A program made the translations under genes and the position numbers. The notes beneath the pieces are model-generated. The model saw only the letters and a program-made list of their open reading frames with translations, had not been told where the DNA came from and did not search any database. This document shows, piece by piece, positions 47,395 to 61,026 of a DNA stretch of 64,000 nt; the stretch's first letter is position 1; every line of letters begins with the position of its first letter. This DNA is from Thamnidium elegans (taxonomy: Eukaryota > Mucoromycota > Mucoromycetes > Mucorales > Mucoraceae). Where the stretch lies: positions 496,001-560,000 of the forward strand of contig JAIXMG010000023.1 in assembly GCA_025201345.1 (NCBI GenBank), in the 5' to 3' direction.

Positions 47395-50300
47395 ATGACA
47401 ATTTACAAAGAAGATGCAGCGACAGATATTGACGCTATTCAGGTAAAAATAAGTTTTTATTACAAGTTTTTATAAAAAAAATTCAGGTACAAGAAAACTC
47501 AAGTTGAATAGATATGGAGTATCAAAGAGTTAGAAGGCGAATTTGCACAAATGTTGGAAGCTTTTCAACATAAAGAAACAGAGTTTAATTGGGAAGCCAG
47601 AGAAAAATATATTATAAGAATACGAGGATTACTTCGTGGCAATGCTACAGAAACACCTTACGTGGAAGTAATGGTACATTGTATGAAACAAATGGTAGAT
47701 GGAATCACTAAAGCTGTAAGTTTTTATTATCGTTGTCGCCTATTACATAACTAATCATTTTCCCTTTTTTTTTTTTTTTTTTTTTATTATTATTATTGTT
47801 AGGCTGAAAGTTTACGTACACAACTTGCAGTAAAAGCATTCTTATTAGTAGAAGATATTAGTATTTTCTTGGGTAGATATTTGGATAATTATACTATAGA
47901 CCAAATATTACTTTGTATGATGCGTTGTTCCAGTTTAACAAAGAAAATCGTAGCTTCAGCTTCATTCAAGGCAACCAATGTATTTATTAAACATACATCG
48001 TTTTATCCCAAAATCATGAACATGTTGAATTTGTCGATGAATGAAAAGAATAGTCAAATCAGATTATACGCGGTTGGATATATAAAAATTTTATTACAAA
48101 CACATGCACACCGTGATAGTACTCGTCAATTTATGGACCGTACTACAGGCGTGATGGATCATTTCGAAAATATCATAACAAAGGGGCTTAATGATCCTAC
48201 TCCAGCCGTAAAAGAAGTATGCAGAGAGGCGTTTTGGATATTCTGGGAACACTGGAGAGATAGAGGAGATCAGTAAGTATTTCTTTTTAGTCGATCTACT
48301 TCTTATATGCTCATATTTATTTTATAGTATATTGAAACAGTTGCCATCAGTAGCTCAAAAACAATTAGAAAAGTCGAAAAATACAGTAAAGCCAACTCCT
48401 ATACCAGTGAACAGTAGAAGTATACATAGTTCAAACAGAGCACCTAGTTCTTTAGGACGTGCTCATCATGATATTATTGTATCTCCTTCCAACTCAAATA
48501 CATCTAATGGATCTGCTTCTAACTCTGCGGAACCACATAATATTAAAAGATCCATGTCCCCTCGTGGTACTCACCTTCAGCAACAACAACATTTTTCACC
48601 TATGCCTTCGTCTTCAACTTCGCCTACACCACCTCCTACTTCTAACCTCCGTAAAACGCGTGTACCAACTTTACATCGTAAAAAATCATCTGTTGGATTA
48701 CTTACTAAACGAAAAACACCTCATTTTATGACATTATTAAGTAGCGATGATATTACTTTACGAGCAGATGGACTTGTCCAACTTTCTAAAAAATTAGCAC
48801 CATTTCCTTATACGCCCATTGTTGATTTACACTCTATTCATATGGATGTACCCAATGCACCGCCAGTAGACGGAGAAATATTAAAATCCATTGTGTTAAA
48901 TCAATGGGAAGAGAGTTACGAGGTACTTTCTAGTTGGGATAGCGTAACTGGAATCATGTTGAAACTATTAACATTTGAAGAATATATCCCTAAATTAATT
49001 TTGGATGTACATATGGATGACTCCTCTCGTAGATCAGAGGCAGATACAATCAAGAATGAACATGCCAAGTTGGGTTTTGCTCGAGCTAAACTTTTCTTAC
49101 AGTGCGAAAACCCTGATTTAATTGATATATTGTTTACAAGTTTAGTTCAATACGGTAATTTTGTGACAACCAAAGCTAGTTCATCTTTTAATAATACCTC
49201 AAAGAAGGATATTACAAAGTTACCCGCTAACAGAAGGAAATTAACAAAGCAATTTTTGGAGTGGATGGATGAGTTAGTAACACCACTTATTGGACTAAAT
49301 GAAGATATGGATTATACTCAAAGAGCATATGAAGGCGTACCAGACGCCTATATGGCTAATTACGCTGAAAAGTCAATGAATACTACGTGTTGGTTTGAAT
49401 CAGACGATAATATTAGGCAATGTTTAGCCATCTTATTACCATTAATTACTACGTCTACCTCAGGCACTATGTGGCATGCACCTTTAGTTACATTTATGAA
49501 ACATATTCGATTACTTAACCAAAGATTGTTTGAGACAGTGACGGCTACATATGATGAATACTCTGTTAATAAAATCTGCCGTGTTCTTGGAATTCATATT
49601 CGTATAGAACCTCCGGCCGTAATGGTTGCGTCTTTGCCATCGCCCACGTTAGAGGAAGTAGAACATATTGAAGAAGTAGAAGATATAGCACAAGTAAAAA
49701 TGGATCTACCTGTGATTGATGACGAATCAGAAGAAGAAGTAGAGTATATATCAGAAGTAAAGATGGACTTGCCTGTGATTGATATTGAATCTAAAGAAGT
49801 AGAGGATAGTGTAGCCGAAAAGGAAAATGAGGTCATAGAACAAGTCCCTGCGCCCATCCCGGATCACGAACCAACGATCGACGATGAGATGATAGTCCCA
49901 GATACGGTAATAGCTACTACTGTTGAGGAGGCTGTCGTGGAACCTCCGACTACAGAACTAGAAAAAAATAATAACATGACTACAGAACCAGCTGTTGAAG
50001 TTACCGAAAAACCCGAAGCGACTATTATCGAAGAATATAATAAGGTGGAGGAACGTAATGTTGGTATGGTAACTATGCCCGAATCAACTGTGCATGAAAA
50101 TGACGATGAAGTGGAACCTGTAAGTAAACTTTCAATGCAAGAACGGAATACTATCTTAGACCAAGATATCCCTAGTCCAGCGTATCACAAAGCACTTCCT
50201 CCGTTAAATGAAGAAGAACCACTTGTTTCATATTCAAAACCAGAACAAGAAGAACCTACACAAGACTACTTTATGACTAGATCAATAACTCGAAGTATTG

Positions 50301-51769
50301 TGAATAACAATAATATAACAAAATCAGAAGTAGGACCAGTTGAAAATAATAACTATGGCGAATATGTTAATCATAACCCATCTATGGTCAGTGCTGATAA
50401 TTTAATTGAATCCGATTTGCCTACTGATATTCCGGTAAAGACTACATTAATTACGAAACTATAAAACTAAAAATACTAACAAAACTCAAACATTTCCAAA
50501 TATACAAAAAAGTATGCAAATCATCATAACGATGCACCAGGCCCAGAAATCCGCACGGGCTCATCTGCAGAACCAGTTCAACCAAATAATAACAATAATA
50601 CATTACCATGTAGTATACCTAATCCAGAAAAATATCCTGTGCCAACCTACGTCTCTTTTTTCGCGCCAGAAAAGGTTAATTATCCTAGCCCTGTATTCAA
50701 ACAGAATGCCCGTACAGCTGTTACATCTAATGGAAGTACAACTACGGGAGGTCGGAACTTGAAAGACAAGACGGTGTTACTATATGCATTGATCGATAAG
50801 CTAAAGCAACCCTCACCCGATTACCACCAAACTTTCCGTAAATTGATTCGATTATTTAAAGAAGTACCTATCAGAAGAAGATGGGATCAAGGTGGTATTG
50901 AAGAAAATGGGAGTGAAACTTGGGCTGGAAATAACGGAGATGCTGGTAACTTTGTAGAACTTGTGCAGTCGATTTTGTACTTCCTTCATCACGATCAGAG
51001 CGAAAGATATTTGACGGTTGCGTTGGAATGTATACGTCAACTGGCTGTAAATCAAGTTGGACTGTTTAGATTCTATGAAAGAAAAGTGGATGTCAATGGT
51101 CAAACGCTAGAGTCACAATTAATGGAAAAGCTATTACAGATAAGATCTAATGAAAATCCTACGGTAAAGTATATATGTTTAAATACATATATAAAACGTT
51201 TTATGACAGAAAAAAAAAAGTATGTTAGAAGGTTAACGTAATACTATTTATTGTAGATATGCATTGCGGCAGAAGATGCATTGGACGCTGTTTTAGGCAC
51301 ACTTAATCCACCGACCGCATTCGAAATGCTGATGGCTTTTATTATTCATCGATTATTAATATCACCTTGTATTGAAGCGTCTGCTGATATTCGGTACCAT
51401 CCTGTTGGATCTGCCTTTATGTACCTTGCTAAATGGGTAAAGGAAATGAACGATACATTTTATATTGATGAGTGGTTAGGAAAAGGTGGTGTCAATGCAT
51501 TTTTTAAGGTATAATTAATTTCCCGAGATTTCTTTTTTAAAAAAAATATTGATTTATTTTGTATATAGGGTATAAATCATCCCATGATCAATATTCGTAA
51601 ATCATGCGTAGAAGCTATTGTAGCATTTCAAGAAGTGATTGGGGATGACATGTATTTATGCTTGGTAGATTTAAGAGAAGATCAACTGAGCTTATTAAAG
51701 CACTATGTTGCAAAGGCCTTCAAAAAGAAAGCGAGTCTTCGGAATCTTAGAGACAACGGCCAATTTTGA
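47395..51769 (+). CDS. CLASP/Stu1-family microtubule-stabilising protein
   Basis: CLASP proteins bind microtubules and tubulin through TOG domains and promote rescue at kinetochores, spindle and cell cortex. Exons 47395-47442, 47512-47715, 47803-48272, 48328-50434, 50513-51163, 51257-51508 and 51569-51769 join in frame to 1310 aa. CLASP_N/TOG is at about residues 20-245 (WSIKELEGEF, WEAREKYIIRIRGLLRGN, SLRTQLAVKAFLLVEDIS, VKEVCREAFWIFWEHW). A Ser/Pro basic linker with HRKK and KRK tracts, likely microtubule-binding, follows. A second helical region lies at about 365-670, an acidic Val/Glu/Pro region at about 680-930 with an internal repeat, and a C-terminal TOG-like helical domain at about 985-1310. 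The early exon-4 donor at 50435 was chosen because the next in-frame stop is 30 nt further on and phase 0 continues into YANHHNDAPG. Confidence 0.93.
49676..49798 (+). repeat. Internal 20-21 codon duplication in CLASP
   Basis: Two adjacent units, 49676-49738 and 49739-49798, encode VEDIAQVKMDLPVIDDESEE and VEYISEVKMDLPVIDIESKE. The shared core VKMDLPVID differs between units mainly by silent changes, which suggests the peptide has been kept by selection. Confidence 0.75.
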
Positions 51770-52196
51770 TGACCTTTTTTTCTTTATTTTTTTTTTATTT
51801 TTTCTTTATTTATATGCAAACATAAACAAATAATATGTCCTTTTTTATCGCCATCTATTATATATTAATATATACCCTTTCCTTATTACCATACACACTA
51901 TATCACTCTCACACAAAATTACCTAACACTAGAGTAGAACTTTTCCCTTCCTCTCTCTCCCTCTCTTCTTTCTTTCTTTTTTTCTATCTCTCTTACGTAG
52001 CTTGATACATCTTTTTTCTAACAAAAAAAAACATTAAAAATGGTATTTTTTTTATAATTCAAGTAAAGTTCAGGTACAATAACAGCCGAGAAAACAAAGT
52101 TTACGTGTATTAGATTTATGCATATTACGTAACGTGTATAACAAATAGCTATCATGTTATATATAATAATAAAAAGTAACAAATATACACGGACGT

Positions 52197-52232
<36 letters not shown>

Positions 52233-52974
52233 AATATACTACTGCTAAAAATCAAAGGGGAATCTATAGTAAATAATGTACCCTGTTTTACATGTATATA
52301 AACATAACGTTTAATTTGTTTAACCAGGTCTATATCACACTGATATAAATAAATCAATATATATATATATTTTCATTTGCATTTTTTCTTATATATCTAT
52401 TCACCCTGCATAATATGACGCTAAAGTAGAATTGATAAAATTTAATATTTATGTATGTTTATGTGTATAAAACTTAAGGGGGTGCGACACGATTAGAGGG
52501 AAACATAAACATGTATATAACAGGCATGAAATGATTACACACTTTACAACATAGTGCTACATACATGTAAATTAATTTATCATGTATAAAATACTATATA
52601 CATAAATGTAGCACTTTCCTATATGTATATTATTATTATTTTACGATAAAAAAAAACCTCAATTACAAAAGGTTATAAAAGGATTTAATACTTCTTTATT
52701 TAGACAAAGGGTTCGTTATTATATATATATCAGCGATCGAAAGAAATCTGACCTTATTTTGCATTAAGTAAAGTTTCTTCATTCCGCAAATAAACGTGGA
52801 TTTTTTTTTGGCTATGCTTTGTATTTTCAGAAGATCCTTTTTTTTCATTATATCCTTTCTTCTTTTTTTGTCAAATATATGTATTTTGTATAAGGTAACA
52901 CCAAAAGTTAATAGAGTGATACAAATTTTGAGCGTAAAAAGGATGTTTTCTGTCTGTGTATCCTCAGTACACAC

Positions 52975-53006
<32 letters not shown>

Positions 53007-53441
53007 CTCTATTATTATTATTTTTTTTAATTAAAAAAAAAAAAGTAAATAAAAAAAAAAAGTAGTTTCTCCCATATTATGAGAAGTTTCATGAGCTTTA
53101 TCTACTGCTACAATTGAAATTTCTAATTTATTCGTGAATCAGTATAGTCGTGAAATTTCGATTATATCAGGATTATAAAAAGAAACTCTTTTTGCCTTTT
53201 TTTATTTTATTTTTTTCTCTTTCAAATTTTTTTTTTTTTTTTTTTTTTTAACACTTTGGAATAGTTTTAATAAATCCTTTTATTTCGTCCCCCCCTTTTT
53301 TTTCTGTATTTGCTTTTAAAAAAAAAATACTTTACTACTTTGTTTCTTCATTTCTTCTTTCTTACTACTATCATATTTACAAAAAAGCTATAATAATCTT
53401 AATACATTCCTTCTTTTAAAAATAATAATAATAATATCAAC
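51770..53441. other. Gene-free interval between CLASP and the TEA-domain gene
   Basis: No gene recognised. 3' UTR of CLASP, an A29 run at 52201-52229, further A runs near 52976 and 53037, and a pyrimidine-rich leader before the TEA gene. Many TATATA and TACATGTATA words occur. The short open frames here run through homopolymers. Confidence 0.5.
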
Positions 53442-55709
53442 ATGTTAGCCTGTCCTCAAGATATCTTCTTCCATAACGATACTAATAACACCTTGACAAA
53501 TGGCATGAATAAATATCAAAATCTAATTCATGAATCTAATAACAACTCAATTATGCAAAACAGTACAACGTCAGAATATCAACACAAAGATAAAAGAATT
53601 AGACACGAACATTTAAGAAAAGATCAGCTTATAAGTAATAACAATATTGAAATGTCGGGTGCTACAAATGGAGACGATTTATTAGACAGTTCAGTTATAG
53701 CGAATAATAACATTAAAGACAAAGAAGAGGTAAAAAAAAAAAAAAAAAAAAAAAAAACTTGATTTCTATTTCAAGTAACTAACTCTTTTTTTGTTTTTTT
53801 TTGACGTACCGCGATACTTAGCAAGTATGGCCACCAGATGTCGAATCAGCTTTTATTGAAGGTACATCCACATATATTTTTTTTAATAAATACACATATA
53901 CTAACTTTCTATCCTTGTTAGCTCTCGAATCAATCCCTAAATTAGGCAGAAGAAAGATCCTTGTCAATGGAAAACCTTGTGGTAAGAAAAAAAAAATGTC
54001 TGAGCGTTTCTTTCCATAAATTAATATCTCTCCCCCTTCTTTTTTTTTTAATCTATCTTATAGGTCGCAATGAACTTATTTCTGACTTTATTTTTCGCAA
54101 GACCTGTAAAATTCGTACTAGAAAGCAAGTGTCCTCTCATATTCAAGTATTAAAAAATACCCGAAAAGGAGATTCCCACTGTAAGTTTTAGTAACCATAA
54201 AATATGCCGTATTATGTACTAAGCCTTTTTTTCCTGTTAGTTATGAGGCTGTTAACAGACTCAGTTGAATTGGACGAAAATAACCATAACATTAATAGAA
54301 ATAATGCAAATAATAGCAATCCATTGAAACCAAAGACCCGTCAACCACATCATTCTCATAATCAACACCAAATGATGAAAAATAACAATGCGATTAAAAT
54401 GAAGTCCTATCAACCTAACGACTCTCTCTCTTCTGATGAATCTTCTATCAACTCTTCACCCTCGCCCACTGATTACGTATTTGATATTATGTGTAGTGAC
54501 CCAGCTCAACAACAAGCTCTCTCCATGCTACAGTTTAAAGACTTTTATGACCCGTTCCAACAGTTTCTCTTTTTTGGTACGGTGACAGAAGCTAACACGA
54601 GTGCTACCCCGTCAAATGCTAATTTTGATAATCTGACCGATCCTTTTTTTGGCGGTTCTGGAGTATTATACGATCAACAACAAAGCGAAGGCCTAGAAGA
54701 TTCTTTGATGCACAGTTTATCCTCTGCTGCCAACACATCTATCGCTTCCGCTATGAAGAAAAAAATGGTTGCCACGCGAAAGGGAAATGCTAAAAAAAGA
54801 AAGTCTCAACAGGATGAGACCAGTAGCGACACCGTAATGAACTTAACTAGCTCTATTGCTGGTTCGGAGTATTCATTGTGGCCCAATTATGTGTGCCTTT
54901 ACCTTGAATATGCGTCACCTTACGATCCTTGTCGGCCTCTTAGTCATAACCTGTCTCAATTACCCCATTGTTATCCTAATGGTTTGCCTGTGGTTTCTGT
55001 AAGTTCTGTCTCTAAAGAAAAATGCCCACCCATTGCAACCTTATCTTCGAGTGATTCCGTATTATTATTGGCCAAGGTATATATATACTGCATATACTAT
55101 GTTAGAGACATAATTTACTAACAAGGGCAATATTTTACTTTTTATAGACTAAACTCGATCTCAATCTTAATATCTCAGAGTTTGCATTTAATAATACTTC
55201 CTTCTTTGAAACACAAACACGACGTACAATTGAATGCACAACTACTATTTATTCATTTGGAAATGTTGTGCTTGAATCTAAAGAAGGTCAACAAGCTCTT
55301 TGGGTTAATGAAGGAAAGTACATGTACAGCTTTGTATTTGTCAACCAGTTCTTTGATGCCTTTATGAAGGGTATTCGATCTCTCCAATCTTGGGGCGACG
55401 TTGATGTCGCCATCAAAAATCTCTGTATAGTCCAGGTAAGAGAAAAATATATAAGGAAGACCATGGAAGGCAATTACTAACCCTATTCTTTTTTTTTTTT
55501 TTTTTTTTTAGTCATTTGAAGATACTGAATCTAAATATACTAACGCAGGCTCTAATACCTCTGAAAGTGCGCTTGAAAATACGAACTCACCTTTACTAGT
55601 GATGGTGTATGAATTTGAAAGAGGCGATGGTACAATTGATATCTCCGCCATCGTACAAGACAAAATCGATATTGCTAAAAGCCTTGAATTTTTGGATCAA
55701 GACATTTAA
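53442..55709 (+). CDS. TEA/ATTS-domain transcription factor (Tec1/AbaA/TEAD family) with TEAD-like C-terminal domain
   Basis: Exons 53442-53729, 53822-53861, 53922-53981, 54064-54180, 54241-55076, 55148-55435 and 55512-55709 join in frame to 608 aa. The TEA domain, about residues 97-167, is spread over four short exons: [54 protein letters not shown]. It binds CATTCC-like sites in this family. A basic AKKRK tract may be the NLS. The C-terminal 230 residues ([66 protein letters not shown]) align by eye with the YAP-binding domain of animal TEADs (compare ...C.T...SFG..V.E and the FEV/FER end strand). In fungi such factors control hyphal and conidial development; the target genes here are unknown. 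Confidence 0.92.
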
Positions 55710-55969
55710 TATAATATATCCCTCTTTATTATTTCAAACCTCCCTCCCAATACAAGCATAATCCATGCAAATAACTTTTTTTTTCTCTTATATACCCAGT
55801 CTTATATATATACATACAAATATATATATATAACACCATATATTTATTTGTCTCACTCATTTTTTTCCATCCATATTTTTTCTTTTTTTTCGCATAGTAT
55901 ATATACACAGACAACTCTTTTTTTTTTACGAAAACCCCCTCTTACACCCTTTATTGAATTTTCTTTACT

Positions 55970-56008
<39 letters not shown>

Positions 56009-56492
56009 AAAAAAAAAAAAAAACCCCCCTTTATTATTTTTTTATGATTCTTTTACGTATGAACTATTTTTAATATCAATTCCTACCTTTTTTTTAACTT
56101 TTTTAATCCGTTTTTTTTTTAACTTTTTTAATCCGCTTTTTTTTAACTTTTTTAATCCGTTTTTTTTTATTTCTAGTAATGCAGCATTTTAGCACTAAAC
56201 TGCCTTTATTATTTTCGTACATAGTAAATATAGCGGAATGTTTTATTTCCGTTACAAGTATATACATATATGTATTTCCTTACTACTATATAAAGTTGGT
56301 TGGTTCCCCAAAATAAATAAATATATATATTACATTTACAGGGTTTTTTTTTTCTTTTTGAAAAAAAAAAAAGGGATTAAGGGATACATGAAAAAAAAAA
56401 AAAAAAACGGCGGGAAGAAAGTATAATATGTAAATAAAGAAGGGCACATATTTAAACTAAACAAAATTATTCTTTTTTTTTTTCATACTATT
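55710..56492. other. Convergent 3' region between TEA and FYVE genes
   Basis: No gene. Very rich in T and A runs (a run of more than 30 T near 55990 followed shortly by A18), with the tandem repeat listed next. The reading frames are phenylalanine and lysine runs made by homopolymers. Confidence 0.6.
56096..56169. repeat. 24-25 bp tandem repeat, three copies
   Basis: Units starting at 56096, 56121 and 56145 read AACTTTTTTAATCCG plus C or T and a T run. Differences are only in T-run length and the C/T base. Confidence 0.8.
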
Positions 56493-58987
56493 TTATTTTT
56501 GCATGATTAAATCGTGAAAACAGTTATCGCAAACTCTACTCCATTGGCCAGTGGTCGAATAAATTTTTGAAGAAGAAAAAAGAGGTAAGCGGTTTGCACT
56601 GTGTTTTTGACAGAGGATATGGCCGCATTTACGACAATGATGCTTTCTTTGGAAAAAAGTAAATTGTGTCTGACATCGTTTGTGGTTGTTTTGTAGTTGG
56701 AATTGACATTGGTCTGTTTCACTGTCAGGTACCCAAAGGCACTTTGGTAACATTGCAAATCTAGTTCTTCTATCTCTATTATTTAAGTGCAATATATATT
56801 GATGCTGGTATAGTTTTATATGCCCAATAGAAGGCGATACAGAATAAAACTAAAAAAAAAAAAAATTAAAAAGCATTAGTTACCATGGAAATATTTTCTT
56901 CTTCTTCTAGATTTACTTACTTCAGTTTGACTGGTATAATCATCATCAGTATTGTACTCATCATCATCAACAGGGTAATACGGTCTTTGTATTGCAGTTG
57001 AAGTTGTGCCTGTACCGGCAATCATCATATCAATACCATTTAATTTATCTTCATATGAGTGAATAACGTGGCCTGTACCTACACCACCACCTACGAACAT
57101 ACCAATATCCCATCTCATTTTTTGGATCAGGTCATGCTTGTCATCCATGTTTAAAAGGTCACCAACAGATTTTTGAAAACTCCAACGACTATTATTATTT
57201 TCTTCATCTAACAAGCCACTGTTTTCGTCCCTGTTTTTATAGCAATTAGCATCCAGTGCCAATAAGGCCTCTTGCCGATGAATTTCTCGTCTACGAGATT
57301 CCATTTTCATATTTATATCGGAAGTTAATTCTTCCAAAGAGTCAATCATCATTAGTTGTTGCTGAGCTACATCTTGACACTCTCTAATGCGTTCTTCATA
57401 TTGCTTTTCTCTTTCATGAAATTGTTCATGTATTGTCTCATTAATTAGCATGAGTTCTCTTACTCTATGTTCAGTATTTAATACATCAGTTGACAAAGAT
57501 TCCAATTCTTCAGATTGGTGTATGCAACTGGTTACTAAATTTAAAAACTTCTTTTGCCATACCAACATGGAAGAAACTTCATTGATATCGTCATGGGTTG
57601 ATTTGAGCGAAGCCGTTTCAGATAATTCATCTAAGCGAGAGTGAATTAAATTATTTGTAGTTAAATACAATGCAGTTAAATTTGGACTAGGTATATTCAT
57701 CATATCATCATTGTAATCATCATCATCATCATCATAATTATCATCAGATTCTTCTTCATAATGAGTATTATATTCTTTCTTTTCGTTGAGATCATGGGGT
57801 GAAGTTAATGGAACGCAACTTTGTGAGCGAATACGTCGGTGACCTATAAAACTTAGTCTATTATTGTTTGTTGTTGGATCATCACGAAATGTACTAAAAC
57901 TATTGCTGCTCGCTAAACTAAATCTTCTATTGGCGATATTATTTCTAGAGGTTGTTGTGATTAATGGAGAAGAAGTAGTTGAAGTTAACTTCTTCTTTTT
58001 TCTTTTTTCATCTTCGAAAAGCTCTTGAACATGAAACTCTTGCATGGAACGCGTGATCCCCGTTATTTTTGCTCTCAGAATTTCAAAAGCGTCTATATGA
58101 GGATCCCAGTGAACCCCTGCCGTTCCGTCCTGTTGTTGTTGTAAATAAATTTCTTCCTTATCGTTAGTGATTGCGGCTAAATTGTTTCTGTCTTTTTGGC
58201 TTAGGGGTTGTTGTAATGAATAATATCTTCTTTTATGATTTAAAGTAGTTGTGCTATTATTTCGTTTATGTAGTGTCTGTTGTGATGATATAACAGAAGA
58301 TTTAGTTAATCTAGGTACAATCGATGTAGATACCGATCTTTTTCTTGTGGTTGCAATCGATTCACCTATACTTTCTCTTCTCTTTTTTGCTTTCGATTTT
58401 AGTGCCTGCTTCATTAATATACTTTCTCTAGCTACTAAATTATTAGAAGCAATATCATAATATTCGTTATCCATCATTAGCATCATTTTTGATGAAGAAG
58501 GAGAAGGAGAAATATTATGCGGGTGGTGGTGATACATGATGGAAGAAGAAGGTGATAAACGAGTGTCAAAACAAAAGTTTCGCTCATAATCATCTCCGCC
58601 ACCAGCCTTTGGTGGTTTAATACCAGCTATGAATGGTGGTGCAGATAATGCTACTGCTTCATTTTTACTAGTACTGGAGGAAACATTTACATTATCAGCA
58701 GAGCGATCACTTTTAAATTTTTTATCACCAGGTAATCGTCTTGTGACGTTGCCATGTTGTTGTTGTTTTTTCATGTGAGTAATATTGGGCTGATTTGTAT
58801 CATGTATATCGTTTAAGTTATCGTAAGTTGAATATAATTTTTTATTTTTTAATACATTGGCTTGTTGACTAAGATGAAGTGACCGAGATGAGTATTCCCA
58901 AGGTGCAACTAGACTAGAATCGCTATTGGAGTCGTAACCTTGGAATAACCCTTCTTCTTCTTTTATTTTTTCAATGCTGAAATTCAT
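56493..58987 (-). CDS. FYVE zinc-finger protein with variant first ligand pair
   Basis: FYVE domains bind PI3P on endosomes. Exons 56921-58987 and 56493-56849 join in frame to 807 aa. The FYVE domain is at the C-terminus, about residues 728-803, with the three hallmarks WVPD, RKHHCR and SRVCDNC. Two variations are seen. The first Cys pair is C-x10-C (DQC...KRC) instead of C-x2-C. The sixth ligand is His (CQKHS), a change I believe common in one fungal FYVE subgroup. The long N-terminal part is low-complexity (Asn, Ser, Asp-rich, a run of Asp near residue 420), then a helical or coiled-coil stretch at about 470-590 (SSMLVWQKKFLNLVTSCIHQ, EREKQYEERIRECQDVAQQQ). I do not recognise an ortholog. 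Role in endosomal trafficking is inference from the FYVE domain. Confidence 0.88.
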
Positions 58988-60989
58988 TTATACTAGAACT
59001 ATAAAAAAAGTATTCATTTTTTTTTTTTTTTTCTCTTTAGTATTAAAAAAATAAAGGTTACAAAAAAGGACAAAAAAAAAAAAGGTTTTTTTTTTAATAT
59101 TTCTTTTAAGGACGTACAAAAAGAAAAAAACAATACATATATATGCCGTACAAATGATATATATTTTGTGTTTACTTTGATGTAATGGATTGCGATTGAT
59201 ATATAATTTTTATTCTCTCACTCTTTCCTTGAGATGGAGTTTTACCTTTTTTTTTTTTTTTTTCATGATCCTATTTCAAACAAAAGAAAAACCTTAAATT
59301 GGCCAGTGTGTGTAACTATGTCTATTTTCTATCAACAGTGCAACCGGCGGCACTAAAAAAAAAACTAGGAGGTTTTGGTTCACGTCCTAAAAAGTAAAAA
59401 ATAAAAGCATGAGAAGGTCACTTTATTTCTTTTTTTTTTTCTAATAGACATTATTAAAATAATCTTAACGATACTCTTTATTGTCTTCTTTCAATATAAA
59501 AAAGTGGGATTTTCAAACGCCAAGTGCTGTAGCAAGTTGCATTTCTTATTTTGTATTCTCATGTCCAAATAATATTATCTACATATCACTTAGATCTTTC
59601 TACTATTTTATTTTTCAACTAATAAGTGTGATAACAAAGTGTAGTTAGTATAACAATAATTCACAATCAGTTTGTTATTAACCTACAATCAGTTTGCTAT
59701 TTATCAATCTACAATCACAAAGTGATTGATTATGTATCTTATATCATATCATGTGTTTACATCTCCTTATTTCTAAAGTCTATAGAAAGGCTCTCATCTT
59801 CAAATTAATAAGTAACAACCTCTTTTCAGTCTGATAAACTTTCTGCTCTTTTTCTTTTCTTTTTTCTTTTGATATTTATCGTTAAATATCATAAAGTGGT
59901 CCCTTAAAAGAAAACATAAAAAATCGAATAATGATTCACTCAAATAACTGCACAGTCGCGTTTGTATCTTACACGCTTTCACTTGTCGTTACTCGGATGC
60001 TAGCTTTGAGCCAATGAAGAAAATGCTGACTATTGGAATTAGACTTGTTAAAACAGTTATTATCTTTTTAATGTTCGGCATAATGAAGCTGGAGACGGGT
60101 ACATATACAAGGAGCTTGAACGCTGCGACCTGCCTACTTGTTACAATGATAGGAACAAATGGTTACGACTCTTCAATCTCATAATAAATATTATGGTGCT
60201 AACTATTAAAACAACAAAATCAAATATATCATCAATTAAAGGCTGAAATTGACAAAACTATGGCCTATCAGATCTAAATTTTAAAATTGATATTACTTCC
60301 TCAGCATTGTATCCGTATATTACAATCAATATAGTCATTGCAATCTATACCTTGTAGAATATCAATTCATTTATTTTATTTTATACTATAAATTATACTC
60401 CCATTTTATTTTTTTTAAAAAAAACATACATAATACGCTTACATACTATATCACTGTTATTACTGCTAATTGGTACAAATATTGCAACTGGTACATATAT
60501 ATATTGAAAGACATAAAAAAAATTCATCCGCTTGACACAGGCTGACACAAGTCGATACAAGCTGTTAGACATGAGGTTCTAGATTCGAATAATTTTTTAA
60601 TGAGTGTCCCAAATTTTATTGATTGTCCCATTTTGTTCAGCTGTAACAAGATTTGAGATAATACTTGCCCCATCTCTCTTTGTGACTTATTCCGGATACC
60701 CTCATACATGATGCATATAGGTTTTGCTCTGGGTACCTCGGATGCCTTTTTTTTTTTTTTTTTCTTCTAGAGATGATCTAAAGGCCTTCTTTCTTTTTTG
60801 TTTGTTAATTCATATGCTATATAGCACATTCCTCAAAATAATAATGTTGCCGCAATTTATTGCATATATTATGAAACGAAAAAGAGTGTGTTTATTACAT
60901 AATACCAAGCGAATATTTTGTAAAATAGACTAATTTTTTTTGTATATGTTCTGGATACATCCTTTTTTGGACCTCCATTAATCCAAATT

Positions 60990-61026
<37 letters not shown>

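Noticed and set aside
55848..56192. Long open frame on the + strand rich in phenylalanine
   Set aside because: It is produced by T runs and the 24-25 bp T-rich tandem repeat between two convergent genes. No start context, homology or splice partners.
59660..59720. ACAATCAGTTTG repeats as a satellite
   Set aside because: Only two good copies and one weak one; too few to call an array.
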